Source of the DNA: Auriscalpium vulgare
Taxonomy: Eukaryota; Basidiomycota; Agaricomycetes; Russulales; Auriscalpiaceae
NCBI GenBank assembly: GCA_019915015.1
Contig: JAHBBC010000013.1
Location: 1,302,001-1,366,000 of the forward strand
DNA length: 64,000 bases
Reading direction: 5' to 3'
Part shown: in pieces, positions 43,706 through 53,298 of the stretch
Layout: each line of letters starts with the position of its first letter
Numbering within the stretch: the stretch's first letter is position 1
Made by a program: the position numbers and the translations under genes
Notes under the pieces: generated by a model
Database searches by the model: none
The model's input: the letters and a program-made list of their open reading frames with translations, nothing else
What the model was told of the DNA's origin: nothing

Positions 43706-46018
43706 AGCCGCGCGCAGTCCGAGCTCGGACGCAAAGTGCTTGACCTTCGCCGAAGGCAGCGCCTTCGTCAGCGTGTCCGCGACCATGTCGTCCGTGGGGC
43801 AGTACACAAGGCGGAGGGTGCCGTTCTCGACGATCCAGCGGATGAAGTGGAACCGGATGTCGATGTGCTTCGTTCGGGCGTGGTACTGGTGGTCCTGCGC
43901 GAGGGCAATGGCGGATTGATTGTCGGAGAAGAGTGTCGTGGAAGAGGAGAGTGGTGTGAACAGTTCTGCAAGAAGATTACGGAGCCACAAGGCTTCCTTC
44001 GCGGCGTGAGCAGCAGCGACGTACTCACTCTCGGTTGTCGACAGCGCGATGATCTCCTGGCGCTTCGAGCTCCACGAGACCGCTCCACCATCAATCAGAA
44101 ACGCGTATCCGGAGATAGCGTGGCGATCCTCTGCCATGTTCCCATCGGCATCCGCATACCCCATCAGCTCCTTCTCCATCCCGCCGTACGACAGCCACAA
44201 GCCTTGCGTGCCCTTGAGGTAGCGGAAGACGCGCTTGACGGCGTTCCAGTGCGCGGGGCCGGGGTTGGTCGAGAATCGGGAGAGCGTGGTGACGGCGAAA
44301 GAGATGTCGGGACGAGTGGCGATAGAGGCGTACATAAGCGCACCAACGGCTTCGCGATACGGCACATCGCGCATGATGGCGTGGTCGGCGGTCGAGGAAG
44401 GGGAATCAGACGTCGAAAGGCGGGCTTGCGTGTCCATAGGCGTGGAGACTGGCTTCAAGTCTTCGAAGCCGAAGCGGCGGATGATGGTGTCGAGGTAGGA
44501 GCGCTGCGAAAGGTGAACGGTGCGCGTGTCGCGATCGCGCTTCACCTCGGTGCCCAACATCCAGTGTAACTCACCGAGATCTGTGACCTCGACATGTCTC
44601 CCCAGCTCCGCCTTGAATTCCTTCACCGACTTCTCCGAAGTTGCAGCGATCGTGCAGTCGTCTACGTGCACGACAACGATGAGCAGCGAGGCGCCCGCGC
44701 GCCGGAAGTACACAGCCTGATCGACAACACAACGGGTCAAGCCCATCGCATCGACGAAAATACTGGTAAGCTTCTGGTACCAGCGGCGGCCCGACTGCTT
44801 GAGGCCGTAGAGGGTCTTGCGAAGGCGAGGGACACGTCCTGCTGCGTCGTCGGGGGCGTAACCGGGTGGATGTCGCATGTAGATTACTTCGCGAGCGGTC
44901 AGGTCGCCGTTGAGGTACGCGCCCTTGATGTCGACCTGGTGAAGCTCGAGGTCGAGTCGCGCGGCGAGCGCAAGGACGGTGCAAACGGATGGGAGCTTGG
45001 CAACGGGTGCATACGTGTCGAAGTAGTCGACACCGGGGACCTGGCTGAAGCCTTGAGCGACTAAGCGTGCCTTGTAGCGAACAACCTTGCCAGCTGCGTC
45101 CTTCTTCGCCTTGAAGACCCACTTCGAGCCGACAATGTTCGCGCCGTGAGGCGGCTGCTCGAGCGTCCAGGTGCCGGCCTTGTCGAGAGTGTCCAGTTCC
45201 TCACGAATGGCGGCCTCCCAGAGCGGCCAGTCGGGGCGTCGACGAGCCTCTGCAAGCGTGCGAGGTTCCAGCGCTTCGGCGTCGGCAATTTCCGCTGCCA
45301 GCGCATACTCGAGCGCCTCGATGTCGCCCTCTTCCACCATGACAACCGCGTCGTCGACGTCCCTCGCTGCCCCGCTGCTGCCCTCTTGCTCCCCCTCGAC
45401 GTGCACACCACTCTCCTGTGTCACCTCCTCTGGTACCTGAAGACCACGAGCGAAAAGAGCGTCGGACGGCCGCGCAGAAGAGCGCCCAACACCGCTGCGC
45501 AAGTCACGGACGTACTGCGACGGCACTCGAACACGACGGGCTCGCGGCGCATTCAAGAGCGTAGGATCGACGGGCAGCGCTGCTGGCGCGGGCTGGGGAG
45601 CTGGGGACGAGCTGGAAGACGGCTGAGGAGAGCTGGCAGGTGCAGGTGCGTCGTGCGTGGTAGCAGCACCAGGTGCGTCGTGCGCTGGCGTCGTCTCGTT
45701 CTGTTGGACTAACACGTAGTCAGTGTCGTGCTCCCCCTCGAGACGAACGGCAGCCGCGCGAGTGTCATCAAAATACACGTTCCGCTCGACAGTGACGGTC
45801 TTCGTCGACGGCCAGTACACCCGCGCGCCCTTCGACGAGTCGTCGAAACCCAGCCAGCGGCCTTCCCTCGCACGCGGATCAAGCTTCGACCCCCGCGCGT
45901 CGTGCACCCAGACCCGGCAGCCCCACTCGCGCACCCCGCTGAGGTCGGGCTTGTGTCCGGTGAGCGCCTCGTGCGGCGTCATGCCGTCGAGCGCGCGAGT
46001 CGACGTGCGGTTCTTCAA
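43703..46018 (-). CDS. Copia reverse transcriptase and RNase H region
   Basis: A 771-residue frame. After a low-complexity Pro/Ser/Ala linker comes the Copia RT: WTLEQPPHGANIVGSKWVFK, YKARLVAQGFSQ, VDIKGAYLNGDL, LYGLKQSGRRWYQ and the active site VVHVDDCTI (VDD in place of the more common YVDD). RNase H follows with GYADADGNM, STTESEYVAAA and LFSDNQSAI. The last codon adjoins the polypurine tract. There is no internal stop, in keeping with a young element. Confidence 0.93.
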   Translation of the reverse strand: MKNRTSTRALDGMTPHEALTGHKPDLSGVREWGCRVWVHDARGSKLDPRAREGRWLGFDDSSKGARVYWPSTKTVTVERNVYFDDTRAAAVRLEGEHDTDYVLVQQNETTPAHDAPGAATTHDAPAPASSPQPSSSSSPAPQPAPAALPVDPTLLNAPRARRVRVPSQYVRDLRSGVGRSSARPSDALFARGLQVPEEVTQESGVHVEGEQEGSSGAARDVDDAVVMVEEGDIEALEYALAAEIADAEALEPRTLAEARRRPDWPLWEAAIREELDTLDKAGTWTLEQPPHGANIVGSKWVFKAKKDAAGKVVRYKARLVAQGFSQVPGVDYFDTYAPVAKLPSVCTVLALAARLDLELHQVDIKGAYLNGDLTAREVIYMRHPPGYAPDDAAGRVPRLRKTLYGLKQSGRRWYQKLTSIFVDAMGLTRCVVDQAVYFRRAGASLLIVVVHVDDCTIAATSEKSVKEFKAELGRHVEVTDLGELHWMLGTEVKRDRDTRTVHLSQRSYLDTIIRRFGFEDLKPVSTPMDTQARLSTSDSPSSTADHAIMRDVPYREAVGALMYASIATRPDISFAVTTLSRFSTNPGPAHWNAVKRVFRYLKGTQGLWLSYGGMEKELMGYADADGNMAEDRHAISGYAFLIDGGAVSWSSKRQEIIALSTTESEYVAAAHAAKEALWLRNLLAELFTPLSSSTTLFSDNQSAIALAQDHQYHARTKHIDIRFHFIRWIVENGTLRLVYCPTDDMVADTLTKALPSAKVKHFASELGLRAA

Positions 46019-46899
46019 CCAGACCGCGTGGCGTGGTGGATGGCCTCGCCCCAGAGAAACTTTGGCAGGCCGCTAGCGTGCAGCAGAGCACGAACCTTCT
46101 CGACCAGCGTGCGATTGAGGCGCTCCGCGACGCCGTTGTGCTGCGGTGTGTCGTGCACGGTGAGTTTCTGCGTCGTGCCTGCCTTCTGGAGGTGAAGAAT
46201 GAATTCCTTCCCCAGATACTCGCCGCCGCGGTCGGAATGCAACACCTGCACGCGGGCCTTGTGCTGCGTTTCGCACCAAGCCTCGAATGATTTGTAGGCG
46301 CCGAAGGTCTCGTCTTTGGAGCGTAGGAGGTAGAGGGAGGTGTGGCGGGTCATATCATCTGTAAACGACACGTAGTAGCGTCGTCCGGCCTTCGTTGCAA
46401 CTGGCGACGGCCCCCAGAGGTCGCTGTGCACTTCCGCCGCGAATTCCTTCGCACGCTCGCCCTCGCGCTGCTTCGGCACCGGCTTGCGTGTCGCCTTTGC
46501 ATAGACGCAAGACTCGCAGAAGGTAGGCTCGTTCGTTGATGTGTCTAGCTTGACTCCGGTGACGAACCCTTCCCTCACCAGGCGCTGCGCGATGCTCGGC
46601 GCGATGTGGCCCATCCGCCGGTGCAGCTCCATGACCGTGACAGTTTCCACCGCCGCGTTGGCGTGCTCGCCGTCGTGCTCGACGCGATACAGCCCTTTCG
46701 AAGATCGCGAGATCTCGCCGACCTTCTCGCCATCGCCAGGTGCGTGAATAGTGCACTTGCCATCAGCAAAGGTCACTGAATAACCTTGCTCGTCCAGGCG
46801 GCCGATGGAAACGAGGGTGTATCCCACCTCGGGAGAGTACAACACCTCCGTGAGCCGAAGCTTGGTCGCATCCCACCCGTTCGGCACCTCAATGACCAA
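46015..46899 (-). CDS. Copia integrase region
   Basis: It begins in the frame continuing the protease (VIEVPNGWDATKL). The zinc-binding HHCC motif is visible (LHRRMGHI and CESCVYAK), as are the catalytic residues: Asp in VHSDLWGP, Asp in VLHSDRGGEYL and Glu in NGVAERLNRT. The frame ends in ATRSG at about 46023, one base short of joining the polymerase frame at VWLKNRTS. Integrase inserts the reverse-transcribed DNA, and the 5-base target duplication fits this family. Confidence 0.9.
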   Translation of the reverse strand: MVIEVPNGWDATKLRLTEVLYSPEVGYTLVSIGRLDEQGYSVTFADGKCTIHAPGDGEKVGEISRSSKGLYRVEHDGEHANAAVETVTVMELHRRMGHIAPSIAQRLVREGFVTGVKLDTSTNEPTFCESCVYAKATRKPVPKQREGERAKEFAAEVHSDLWGPSPVATKAGRRYYVSFTDDMTRHTSLYLLRSKDETFGAYKSFEAWCETQHKARVQVLHSDRGGEYLGKEFILHLQKAGTTQKLTVHDTPQHNGVAERLNRTLVEKVRALLHASGLPKFLWGEAIHHATRSG

Positions 46900-48241
46900 G
46901 TCGCCGGTGCCCCGTCGCGTCGAAACCCTGCTGGTTTGCCGCCGTGAAGTGCTTTGGGGGGATCTCCGAGAAGTTCTCGAAGTTGTTGCGGTAAGGGGAT
47001 ATGTGCCGCGTCGTGCCGGAGTCGTAAAGCTCCCGCACCGGGGCCTTGTCGCGCGCTGCGCTGACGTGCGCCGCCGTCTCCGCGGCTTCTAGGTTGTCAA
47101 CACCTTGGACAAGCTCGAAGGCCTCATCCACCGACACGGCGCCGACATCTGACCATTCAGCATTCGACGACGCATCCTCCTCGACATCCGGCACCTCCTG
47201 CTCGTCAACTTCGGAGAACCAGTCTCCGGTGCCATCGTCGTCGCCCTCCGAGTTGCTATTGTCGGACGACACGCTCTCCAGAGCCGGCATCGAGCCGACA
47301 TCCGAATCGGCGTACTCGAGAAGACCATCGCGGCGTAGGCGCACCTCGACATCGACAGCCCATGCTTCGTCGCCATCCGAGTCGTTGGCTTCCTCCACAG
47401 CATTGGCGGCCTGCTTCGGCTTGTCGCCTGTGCTGCCGGAGCTAGACGGCTTCGGGGGCTTCGGGCACTTATCCTTGAAGTGGCCGGCTTCGCCGCAGTT
47501 CCAGCACACACCGCGCAGCTTCTGCTCCCATCGCCCTCTGCCCGGTGTTGCTGCAAGAGCCTCGTCGGTGTTCGACGACGCTCCCGATCTGAACCCGCGG
47601 CCGCGCTTCGACTTCTGGCGCTCGTACTCGTTGCCGATGAGCATGGCGAGGGTGTCGGGCTCGACGGAAGTGGATGGGGAGATGAGGGATACAGCTGCGA
47701 GCTGCAACGAGGCGAAGTTGGACAGATAGTTAGGCAGTGACGAGAGTATGGTAGAGCGATAATCGGCGTCTTCGATGTCAACGCCGACGGCGGCCAACTC
47801 CTCACGCTTTGTGCGCAGGTCGTCGAGGAACTGGCGGACATCGCCCTCGTTCGGGCATCGAGAGCCCAGGAACTGCTTGCGCAGGTCCGTCTGAGCATAC
47901 GCCCCCTTTACGGTGTACTCCTGCACGAGTGCGGCCCACTGCAGCGCGACGGTTGCGAGTTTCTTCAGCCTAACAACAGTCGAGTCGGGAAGTCGCTGCG
48001 TCAAGAGAGACTTCGCGGTGCGCTCGTCCTTGTCCCACGCCTGCATGGCTGTGGTCTCGTCGTCCGTTGGAGCAGCTGCGTCGGCAGGGACAGGGCGCGT
48101 GACAGTGCCGTCGAAGTGACCCCACTTGTCCTTCGCGGCCACGGCGACCTCGAAACGGGTCGACCAGATGGCCCAGTTGTAGCCCTTAGCATCGAGCTTC
48201 GGGATCGCGGATGGGAGGGAGTCGATGGCAACAGCGGACAT
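46889..48241 (-). CDS. Copia Gag and protease region
   Basis: A 450-residue frame starting 34 bases after the primer binding site. The N-terminal part is a Copia-type Gag (YNWAIWSTRFEVAVAAKDKW). A CCHC zinc knuckle CWNCGEAGHFKDKC (about residue 245) packages RNA. The aspartic protease site is LYDSGTTRHISP (about residue 410). The frame stops after FDATGHRRLGH because of one extra base in the run at 46907-46913; deleting it in thought leads straight into the integrase frame. An acidic linker separates Gag and protease. Confidence 0.9.
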   Translation of the reverse strand: MSAVAIDSLPSAIPKLDAKGYNWAIWSTRFEVAVAAKDKWGHFDGTVTRPVPADAAAPTDDETTAMQAWDKDERTAKSLLTQRLPDSTVVRLKKLATVALQWAALVQEYTVKGAYAQTDLRKQFLGSRCPNEGDVRQFLDDLRTKREELAAVGVDIEDADYRSTILSSLPNYLSNFASLQLAAVSLISPSTSVEPDTLAMLIGNEYERQKSKRGRGFRSGASSNTDEALAATPGRGRWEQKLRGVCWNCGEAGHFKDKCPKPPKPSSSGSTGDKPKQAANAVEEANDSDGDEAWAVDVEVRLRRDGLLEYADSDVGSMPALESVSSDNSNSEGDDDGTGDWFSEVDEQEVPDVEEDASSNAEWSDVGAVSVDEAFELVQGVDNLEAAETAAHVSAARDKAPVRELYDSGTTRHISPYRNNFENFSEIPPKHFTAANQQGFDATGHRRLGH

Positions 48242-48274
48242 GGTAACGGAGTGGCAGCAAAATAGCAGAGGCTA

Positions 48275-48290
48275 GGCAGGGCCCATAACC
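48275..48290 (-). other. Copia primer binding site for an initiator-tRNA half
   Basis: Directly after the 5' LTR the minus strand reads GGTTATGGGCCCTGCC. GGTTATGGGCCC is complementary to the anticodon stem-loop region (GGGCCCAUAACC) of initiator methionine tRNA rather than its 3' end. This is the half-tRNA priming known from Drosophila copia and Ty5-like elements. Confidence 0.75.
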
Positions 48291-48801
48291 TGTAGAGTTG
48301 AGACAATCCTGTGCGCGGGCTAGAAGATACAATCTAGCTCAGTCTCTGCGCACGATAGTGAACGAGAGTCTAATCTTATTCACCTAGAAGATACAATCTA
48401 GCTAGGTAGGGAATAAGCACGATGAAGAACACAAGTAAAGGTCCGAATACTCACCTCAGTCTCTGCGCACGATAGTGAACGAGAGTCTGAGGTGACGTCG
48501 TAATGAGGTGCCATATTTATAGTAGATTTATCGAGTGCGAGGCCGCAGGCACGAACGGTGTACGGAGTGCCAAGTCGGCGAGCTTATCGTATGAATCAAA
48601 GACATAAGTGAATAGAACCTGTGCAGAGCACGCCGGCCGAAAGTTAAATCTATAAGAGTGATCGAGAACAAACACGAGGCTACGAATGTCGTAGAAGGAA
48701 AGACGGCCTACACGGCCACGATAAGAAGATAAGTACATACTGTCACAGCAACGGGACACCGATGTCCGTGCGAGGCGGGCGCGAGCTTGCCAAATCCAAC
48801 A
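48291..48801 (-). repeat. Copia LTR (5' LTR in element sense)
   Basis: 511 bases, no difference seen from the LTR at 43185-43695. Transcription of the element should start in this copy and run leftward. A TATA-like ATATTTATAG lies on the plus strand near 48510 (CTATAAATAT on the transcribed sense), a plausible promoter. Confidence 0.95.
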
Positions 48802-48806
48802 TGAAG
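48802..48806. other. Copia target-site duplication
   Basis: TGAAG follows the right LTR and is repeated at 43180-43184 before the left LTR, matching the 5-base duplication typical of Copia integration. On the transposase strand it reads CTTCA within the third exon. Confidence 0.9.
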
Positions 48807-49755
48807 CATGGCCGACCAGCGGGAAGCCTCTTGTCAACAATTTGATTGAGCTCGAGCGAGTTCTTGAATGATAAGCCAAGGGCTTCGTATACCTAAGGAA
48901 TCCGGTAAGGAATATGATCACTTGCAAAGACCATTGTACTCACTCCTTCAATAGCAAGAAGCTCACTGAACGCCGTCGAGCCAGGCCCGCGCAGCTTTGC
49001 CCATTGCGCAACCTGCCAATCAAGCTGGCTCTGGAAGGGTGCGTAGCGGTTATCCGCACACGACAGGCTAGGCCCGGAGAGGTCTTGAAGGCAATTGAGA
49101 TATGTGTGATACTCTGATGGATGTTGTGTGCCGGTCGCAGCACCTAGAGGAGCGCCGGCACTATCCAGAGGAAACGGAACGATGACAGCCCGCGCCCCAC
49201 CAAGTGAATCTGACACAGGGACAGATGTCAATGGGGTAACTTGTTCGGTAACCGGCGGCTCGACCGCCACTGTCGGAGGCACATAAACGTCATGCGGCTG
49301 CACGATTGGAGGCTCCCAGTGAGAGGCAAGAAGCTCTTCAATCTCCGAGGTGTTGTCTGGGTCATCCTCATCGAGATCTTCATCTGGCATGCTACCATCG
49401 TCTGCGTCTGGCAACGGACTCGAGGTACGAGGCGGGAGCAACGACTCTGCCATGTCTGCATCCAGCGTGATGCCCAGCTCCTCCGGCGTATAGTCGTCGC
49501 CAAAGAAGTCGCCTATGAATGTCACGGTGTTGCCCTAGTGATTATAGTCAATAAATCCTGTCAGTATTAGCTCATGTAACCGGAGATAAGACTTACAGTG
49601 GGAACTGTCGGCTCTGCAGCATCCGAGACTGACGAGTGCTGGAGCTCATTGTAGAGCGCTCTGCACTCGTCGCGCTGACTCTGCTGGATGTGTCGAGAAA
49701 GACCGCTTGGCCCAAAGGGACCGTTCCCGCAGGCAGGGCATAGAGATCGTGACAT

Positions 49756-50081
49756 GGTGGTAGGCAGGTAAAAAAACAGCGCTTTATTGAGTGTTGCGCC
49801 TCCGACGAGGAACAGCTAACGACGCTAACCACCGAGTAACGGCTAGTCCTACCAATAACTGTCTCCGAACATTCCTGGCATATGCGGTGTTCGCTGGCAG
49901 GCACCCTCCCTTTGATGCTAACCACTAAGTCGCCTCCATTAAAAGAATGCGCTCAACGCCGACGAATGCGTGGACTCACCTCTCTTCATCCCCTCCGCGT
50001 CTTCCCGCTCTCGCGCTGCCCCGTTCGCTTCACTCCCCAGACCCTAGCTAGTTGTTCAATCAGTTGCCAAGCATCAGCGTC
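49756..50081. promoter_or_regulatory. Divergent promoter of transposase and DUF6532-type gene
   Basis: 326 bases separate the two divergent ATGs. No convincing TATA box was picked out. A shared regulatory region is inferred from layout. Confidence 0.4.
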
Positions 50082-52457
50082 ATGCCAACAACAAGGAACA
50101 CGAACGCTGCTACTCCTCTGCCAGCATCCGAGTCGGACATGCCTAGCACACTCACTCGGGGACAAAAGGCTGCCATAACCCGCCGTCGTAACAAGGAGGC
50201 TAGGGAAGCAGCGGCGGCAGCAGCTGCTACTGGTGACCAAGTCGCGCCAGCAGAGTCTGAGCTAGTCAACGGTTAGTGCCTCCGACTCACGCGCACTGTG
50301 ACAGCCTGAGTTCTCACCTACTGACGTTGGCTCGACAGACAGTCAGGAAGTATCTGGAAACAAGCGTCCTGCGTCAGCTTCACAGCCAGATGAAGCTGAG
50401 CTCACCATACGCACAGCGTCGAAAAGACAGCGAAGTGAGTGCTCACCATATGTTGCCGGCCGGATAAGGCATCTGATGCCGAACTTTCCCAGAGTCAAAT
50501 CATCCGACTCATCGCCTCGTCATCAATGCCCATGGTGACCACAATATCCTCACTGCTAAAGCTCTTCGCAATGCTTCCTCTAGGATAAGTGGCGCCTTAG
50601 TTGAAGGTGTGTTTGAAGGCACAATGAGCTTGAAGACCTCGCCGCTGAGGACCCTTATACAGACGACGGTGGTGACGAGCACGTACCTGGGTCTGACCAT
50701 GAGAGCCAGGCGACCGACTCAGAGCAACCTGAAGAGGACGATACTGCAGAATTGCAGAATCTCGCGAAGCAGCCCGAGCGCCTTCGCAAGGCTATCGCGT
50801 TGGAGGTCAGTCCAAGTCAACTTCAAGTCAAGCTCTTGATCTGACAAGTCTCCTCGACGTAGCGTCCTTCCTGGAGTGCAACCTCGCCGCTGCAAGCCCC
50901 ACCTGCTTCTACTCCGATGTTACCCAGCCACGGACCGGTCGCCTTTGTCACATACCAGGTCGCTCCGACGCTCCCGCCCGCAATCGATCCTACCCTTCTG
51001 CTTCAAGCCCAGGGTACTATCAGCCATACTGCTGCGAACGTAGTCCATGCTGGTATGGGCGCATTCTTCCCAACTGCACCTGCCAACGCGCTCATCACGG
51101 CTGCTGTGCCATCCCATCGCCACTTGCACCAGCCATCACATCTCCACCGCAATATGTCTTTCCCCTTCCCGAGTCAACCCTGAGCACGCCCTCTGCCACG
51201 CCAGCTCATACTCATTCTCCTAGCACACCTACTCCAACTCATGTGCCCGTCACTCCCAACATCACTGCTAGCACCTTTGCTTCGGACAGCGCTGAACCTG
51301 CCACAGCATTCCGAGGCGACATTCCAATGTTGCTTGTCGGTGTCTCCGACGACGACTTCAACTGTGGATGGCATCCCTCGACTTGGGTTAGACTCCCTCG
51401 GCACGGCAAACCGATGCGCATTCAACAGCAAAATCCCCTCATACAGTCCTCCATTAATGACGCTACAACGCTACTCACATGGTTCCTTCTGAAACAGAAT
51501 GCATTCCCCGACGCGGTTCTTCGGCCTTCTGTCGTCGCCGACGCTGTGCGCTATGCTGTAATCGAGTACTTCGGCCGCGAGCACATCCGCCAGCGTATCC
51601 AAGAGCAGCCGCAGTACCGCGCACTGTTCGTTGCTACTGTCAGTGATCATTGTCTTTAGCTCTACCAGCCTCGGCTGATGCACGTGCATTTGAACAGGTC
51701 TTGCCACGCGTCAGTATCTTCCGAAAGAATGTCAAGGACACGGCCGTGAATGCTGTCCCTGGCTTCTACGGTGCGACAGCTGCAGGTGCTGAGGCAGCAG
51801 CGGCCGCTCTAAAGGACTACAAGTACATCTTTCCCTCGCACGGTGTAAGTTCTTCAGCTCCTGTCTGCGGTGTCTCGCGCATTGGAGCTCATTGCCGCGC
51901 TCCAGGGTACAACCAAACCATATCGGCACCCCATCTTTGTGTTCTTGATCAAGACGCATTTCCTCACACGGCCCCTCGAGATATGTTGTTATGGCATTGA
52001 TTACTTTGCGCTTGCCTTCACCCACAGGTCAGATGCGCCTGGAATTCCCGAAGCCGCGCTAGCTCTATTTGCAACTGCGGTAGGTTACTTCTGCTCCGTC
52101 CTCTTCCCAGTATACTGATATGTATGACCAGGTCTACTATGCTCTTCACGTTATAGCCACGGGCAGCGACACGAAGACGACGAAATTTTCGACTGACGCG
52201 TACCTCGATGTGTACAACGGCCACATAGTAACTCTCAACGACATCCGCACTCGCAAGCCCACATCGTATGAGCGGATGATGCGGGAGATATTCAAGGATG
52301 CATGGTGAGCACCTTTCCCTGTCTTATCTCATGAATATCTCAATGACTCTGATTCGACAGGGGAGACAACTCGACGCCAGCGAACACCACCACGCAAAGC
52401 ACGTCAGCAAGCGGCATCGCCACCATCGATCTGGACAACATGGATGTCGACGAGTAA
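50082..52457 (+). CDS. DUF6532-type protein carried by the Plavaka element
   Basis: Nine exons: 50082-50271, 50339-50434, 50493-50606, about 50630-50805, about 50862-51638, 51698-51844, 51906-52079, 52132-52304, 52361-52457. The N-terminus is Ala/Arg-rich (RRRNKEAREAAAAAA) and an acidic stretch follows. The C-terminal half has LPRVSIFRKNVKDTAVNAV, KPYRHPIFVFLIKTHFL, IPEAALALFATAVYYALH and FSTDAYLDVYNGHIVTLN, which match my memory of the fungal DUF6532 domain (function unknown). Joining needs a one-base shift near 50630 and another near 51113 at a short C run, so the copy is either slightly damaged or miscalled. It lies wholly between the Plavaka TIRs, divergent from the transposase. Confidence 0.65.
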
Positions 52458-52984
52458 TAGCGTGCGCAAGCTTGTACATACCGTTTCGGCCTTCCGTTAT
52501 CCCGTGCCTTCGTGATCGCCCTTACTCTGTCCGGCATCATTTCCCCTACTCATCCTATCCCTGCCCCTCTTCCGTCTCGCGGAGTCCCGTGTTGAGCCCA
52601 CTGAAGGTCCCACCGGCCCTCGGGCGTCTCTTAGCATAGTAATCTTGTGGTAGCCACGAAGTATCGTAGTTCTAATGCAGAAAATGGCCTGTATGCCGCC
52701 TAGCAACCAGTGATAACAGCGAGATAAGCAGCCTAGAGCATATGAATAAACATGTGGTATTCAGCAACTAAATACTGAGTAACTAGCAGCTCGCGTAGGA
52801 ACTGCCCGTCTGTACGTATGCTGACAAACGGCCGAGTAATTATCTGCCGACTAGCAACGGATTAGAGGGGGACTAAAACAATGACACGATAATCCGCTAA
52901 ACGTCGCTAACGACAGGTAATCCAGTATCCGGTGCTAAATTACTTAGCATTACTTGACATTATCACAGGAGGGTTTCCCTGATG
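52458..52984. repeat. Plavaka right subterminal region and TIR
   Basis: No gene. The last 200 bases carry CGCTAAAC, TCGCTAACG, GTGCTAAAT and similar motifs mirroring the left end, then the TIR 52967-52984. Confidence 0.6.
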
Positions 52985-53298
52985 TTCCTTGCAGTCTGCC
53001 ATGGCACTTTGTACCCGCCAGGTATGGGTTACAGGCTCGTCGGCACCTCTTTACCCACTTGCTTGATCCCGAGCGAGAGGGACCATATCATTGGGACGTC
53101 GCTGCGTGGACTATGCAATGGTCCGCGCGGGAGAAAATGGAAAGAGCGCTGAAAGGTGCTTGGTACACGTGGTGAGTCGTGGGAGCGGACCTGCCTCGTG
53201 GAAAACGCGTGCCCGAACCTTTCATTCCGCAGCCGCACCCATCTCTCCGAGCCAAGTCCACCCACAACTCCCTCGCTTTACCCGATCCTGTCAATACA

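Larger units (their letters stand above)
43185..48801 (-). mobile_element. Full-length Copia LTR retrotransposon
   Basis: A 5,617-base element reads on the minus strand. It has 511-base LTRs that look identical base for base, a 5-base target duplication TGAAG (43180-43184 and 48802-48806), a primer binding site, a polypurine tract, and gag-protease, integrase and reverse transcriptase/RNase H regions in Copia order (integrase before RT). Identical LTRs imply a very recent insertion. It lies inside the third exon of the Plavaka transposase. Confidence 0.95.
40808..49755 (-). pseudogene. Plavaka transposase, split by Copia but otherwise intact
   Basis: Exons on the minus strand are 49755-49597, 49534-48944, 48892-48802 continuing at 43179-42980 beyond the insertion, 42927-41226 and 41163-40808. 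Leaving out Copia and one target-duplication copy, these sum to exactly 1,033 codons with no stop. The N-terminus has a zinc-finger-like CPACGNGPFGPSGLSRH. The conserved WAKLRGPGSTAFSELLAI follows, then VVAGEAFDVYFRDIIECVKA, the core with IIISSDKTQLT, PDVLHQLYQGVMKH and TEQSERLHIDFTKDAYRATN, all recalled signatures of Plavaka transposases (CMC-related). The gene is split in its third exon, about residue 280, so no full protein can be made from this copy. Confidence 0.85.
40134..52984. mobile_element. Plavaka-type DNA transposon, interrupted by Copia
   Basis: Imperfect terminal inverted repeats (40134-40151, CATCAGGAAAACCCTCCC; 52967-52984, complement CATCAGGGAAACCCTCCT; 16 of 18 match) enclose a transposase gene on the minus strand and a divergent DUF6532-type gene on the plus strand. 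Both ends carry many GCTAA/CGCTAAC-type subterminal repeats. The span is 12.85 kb, of which 5.6 kb is the inserted Copia, so the original element was about 7.2 kb. A target duplication of 2 bases (TT/TT) is possible but too short to be convincing. Confidence 0.75.

Noticed and set aside
43736..45712. Plus-strand ORFs across the Copia polymerase
   Set aside because: Antisense shadows of GC-rich coding sequence. All catalytic motifs are on the minus strand.
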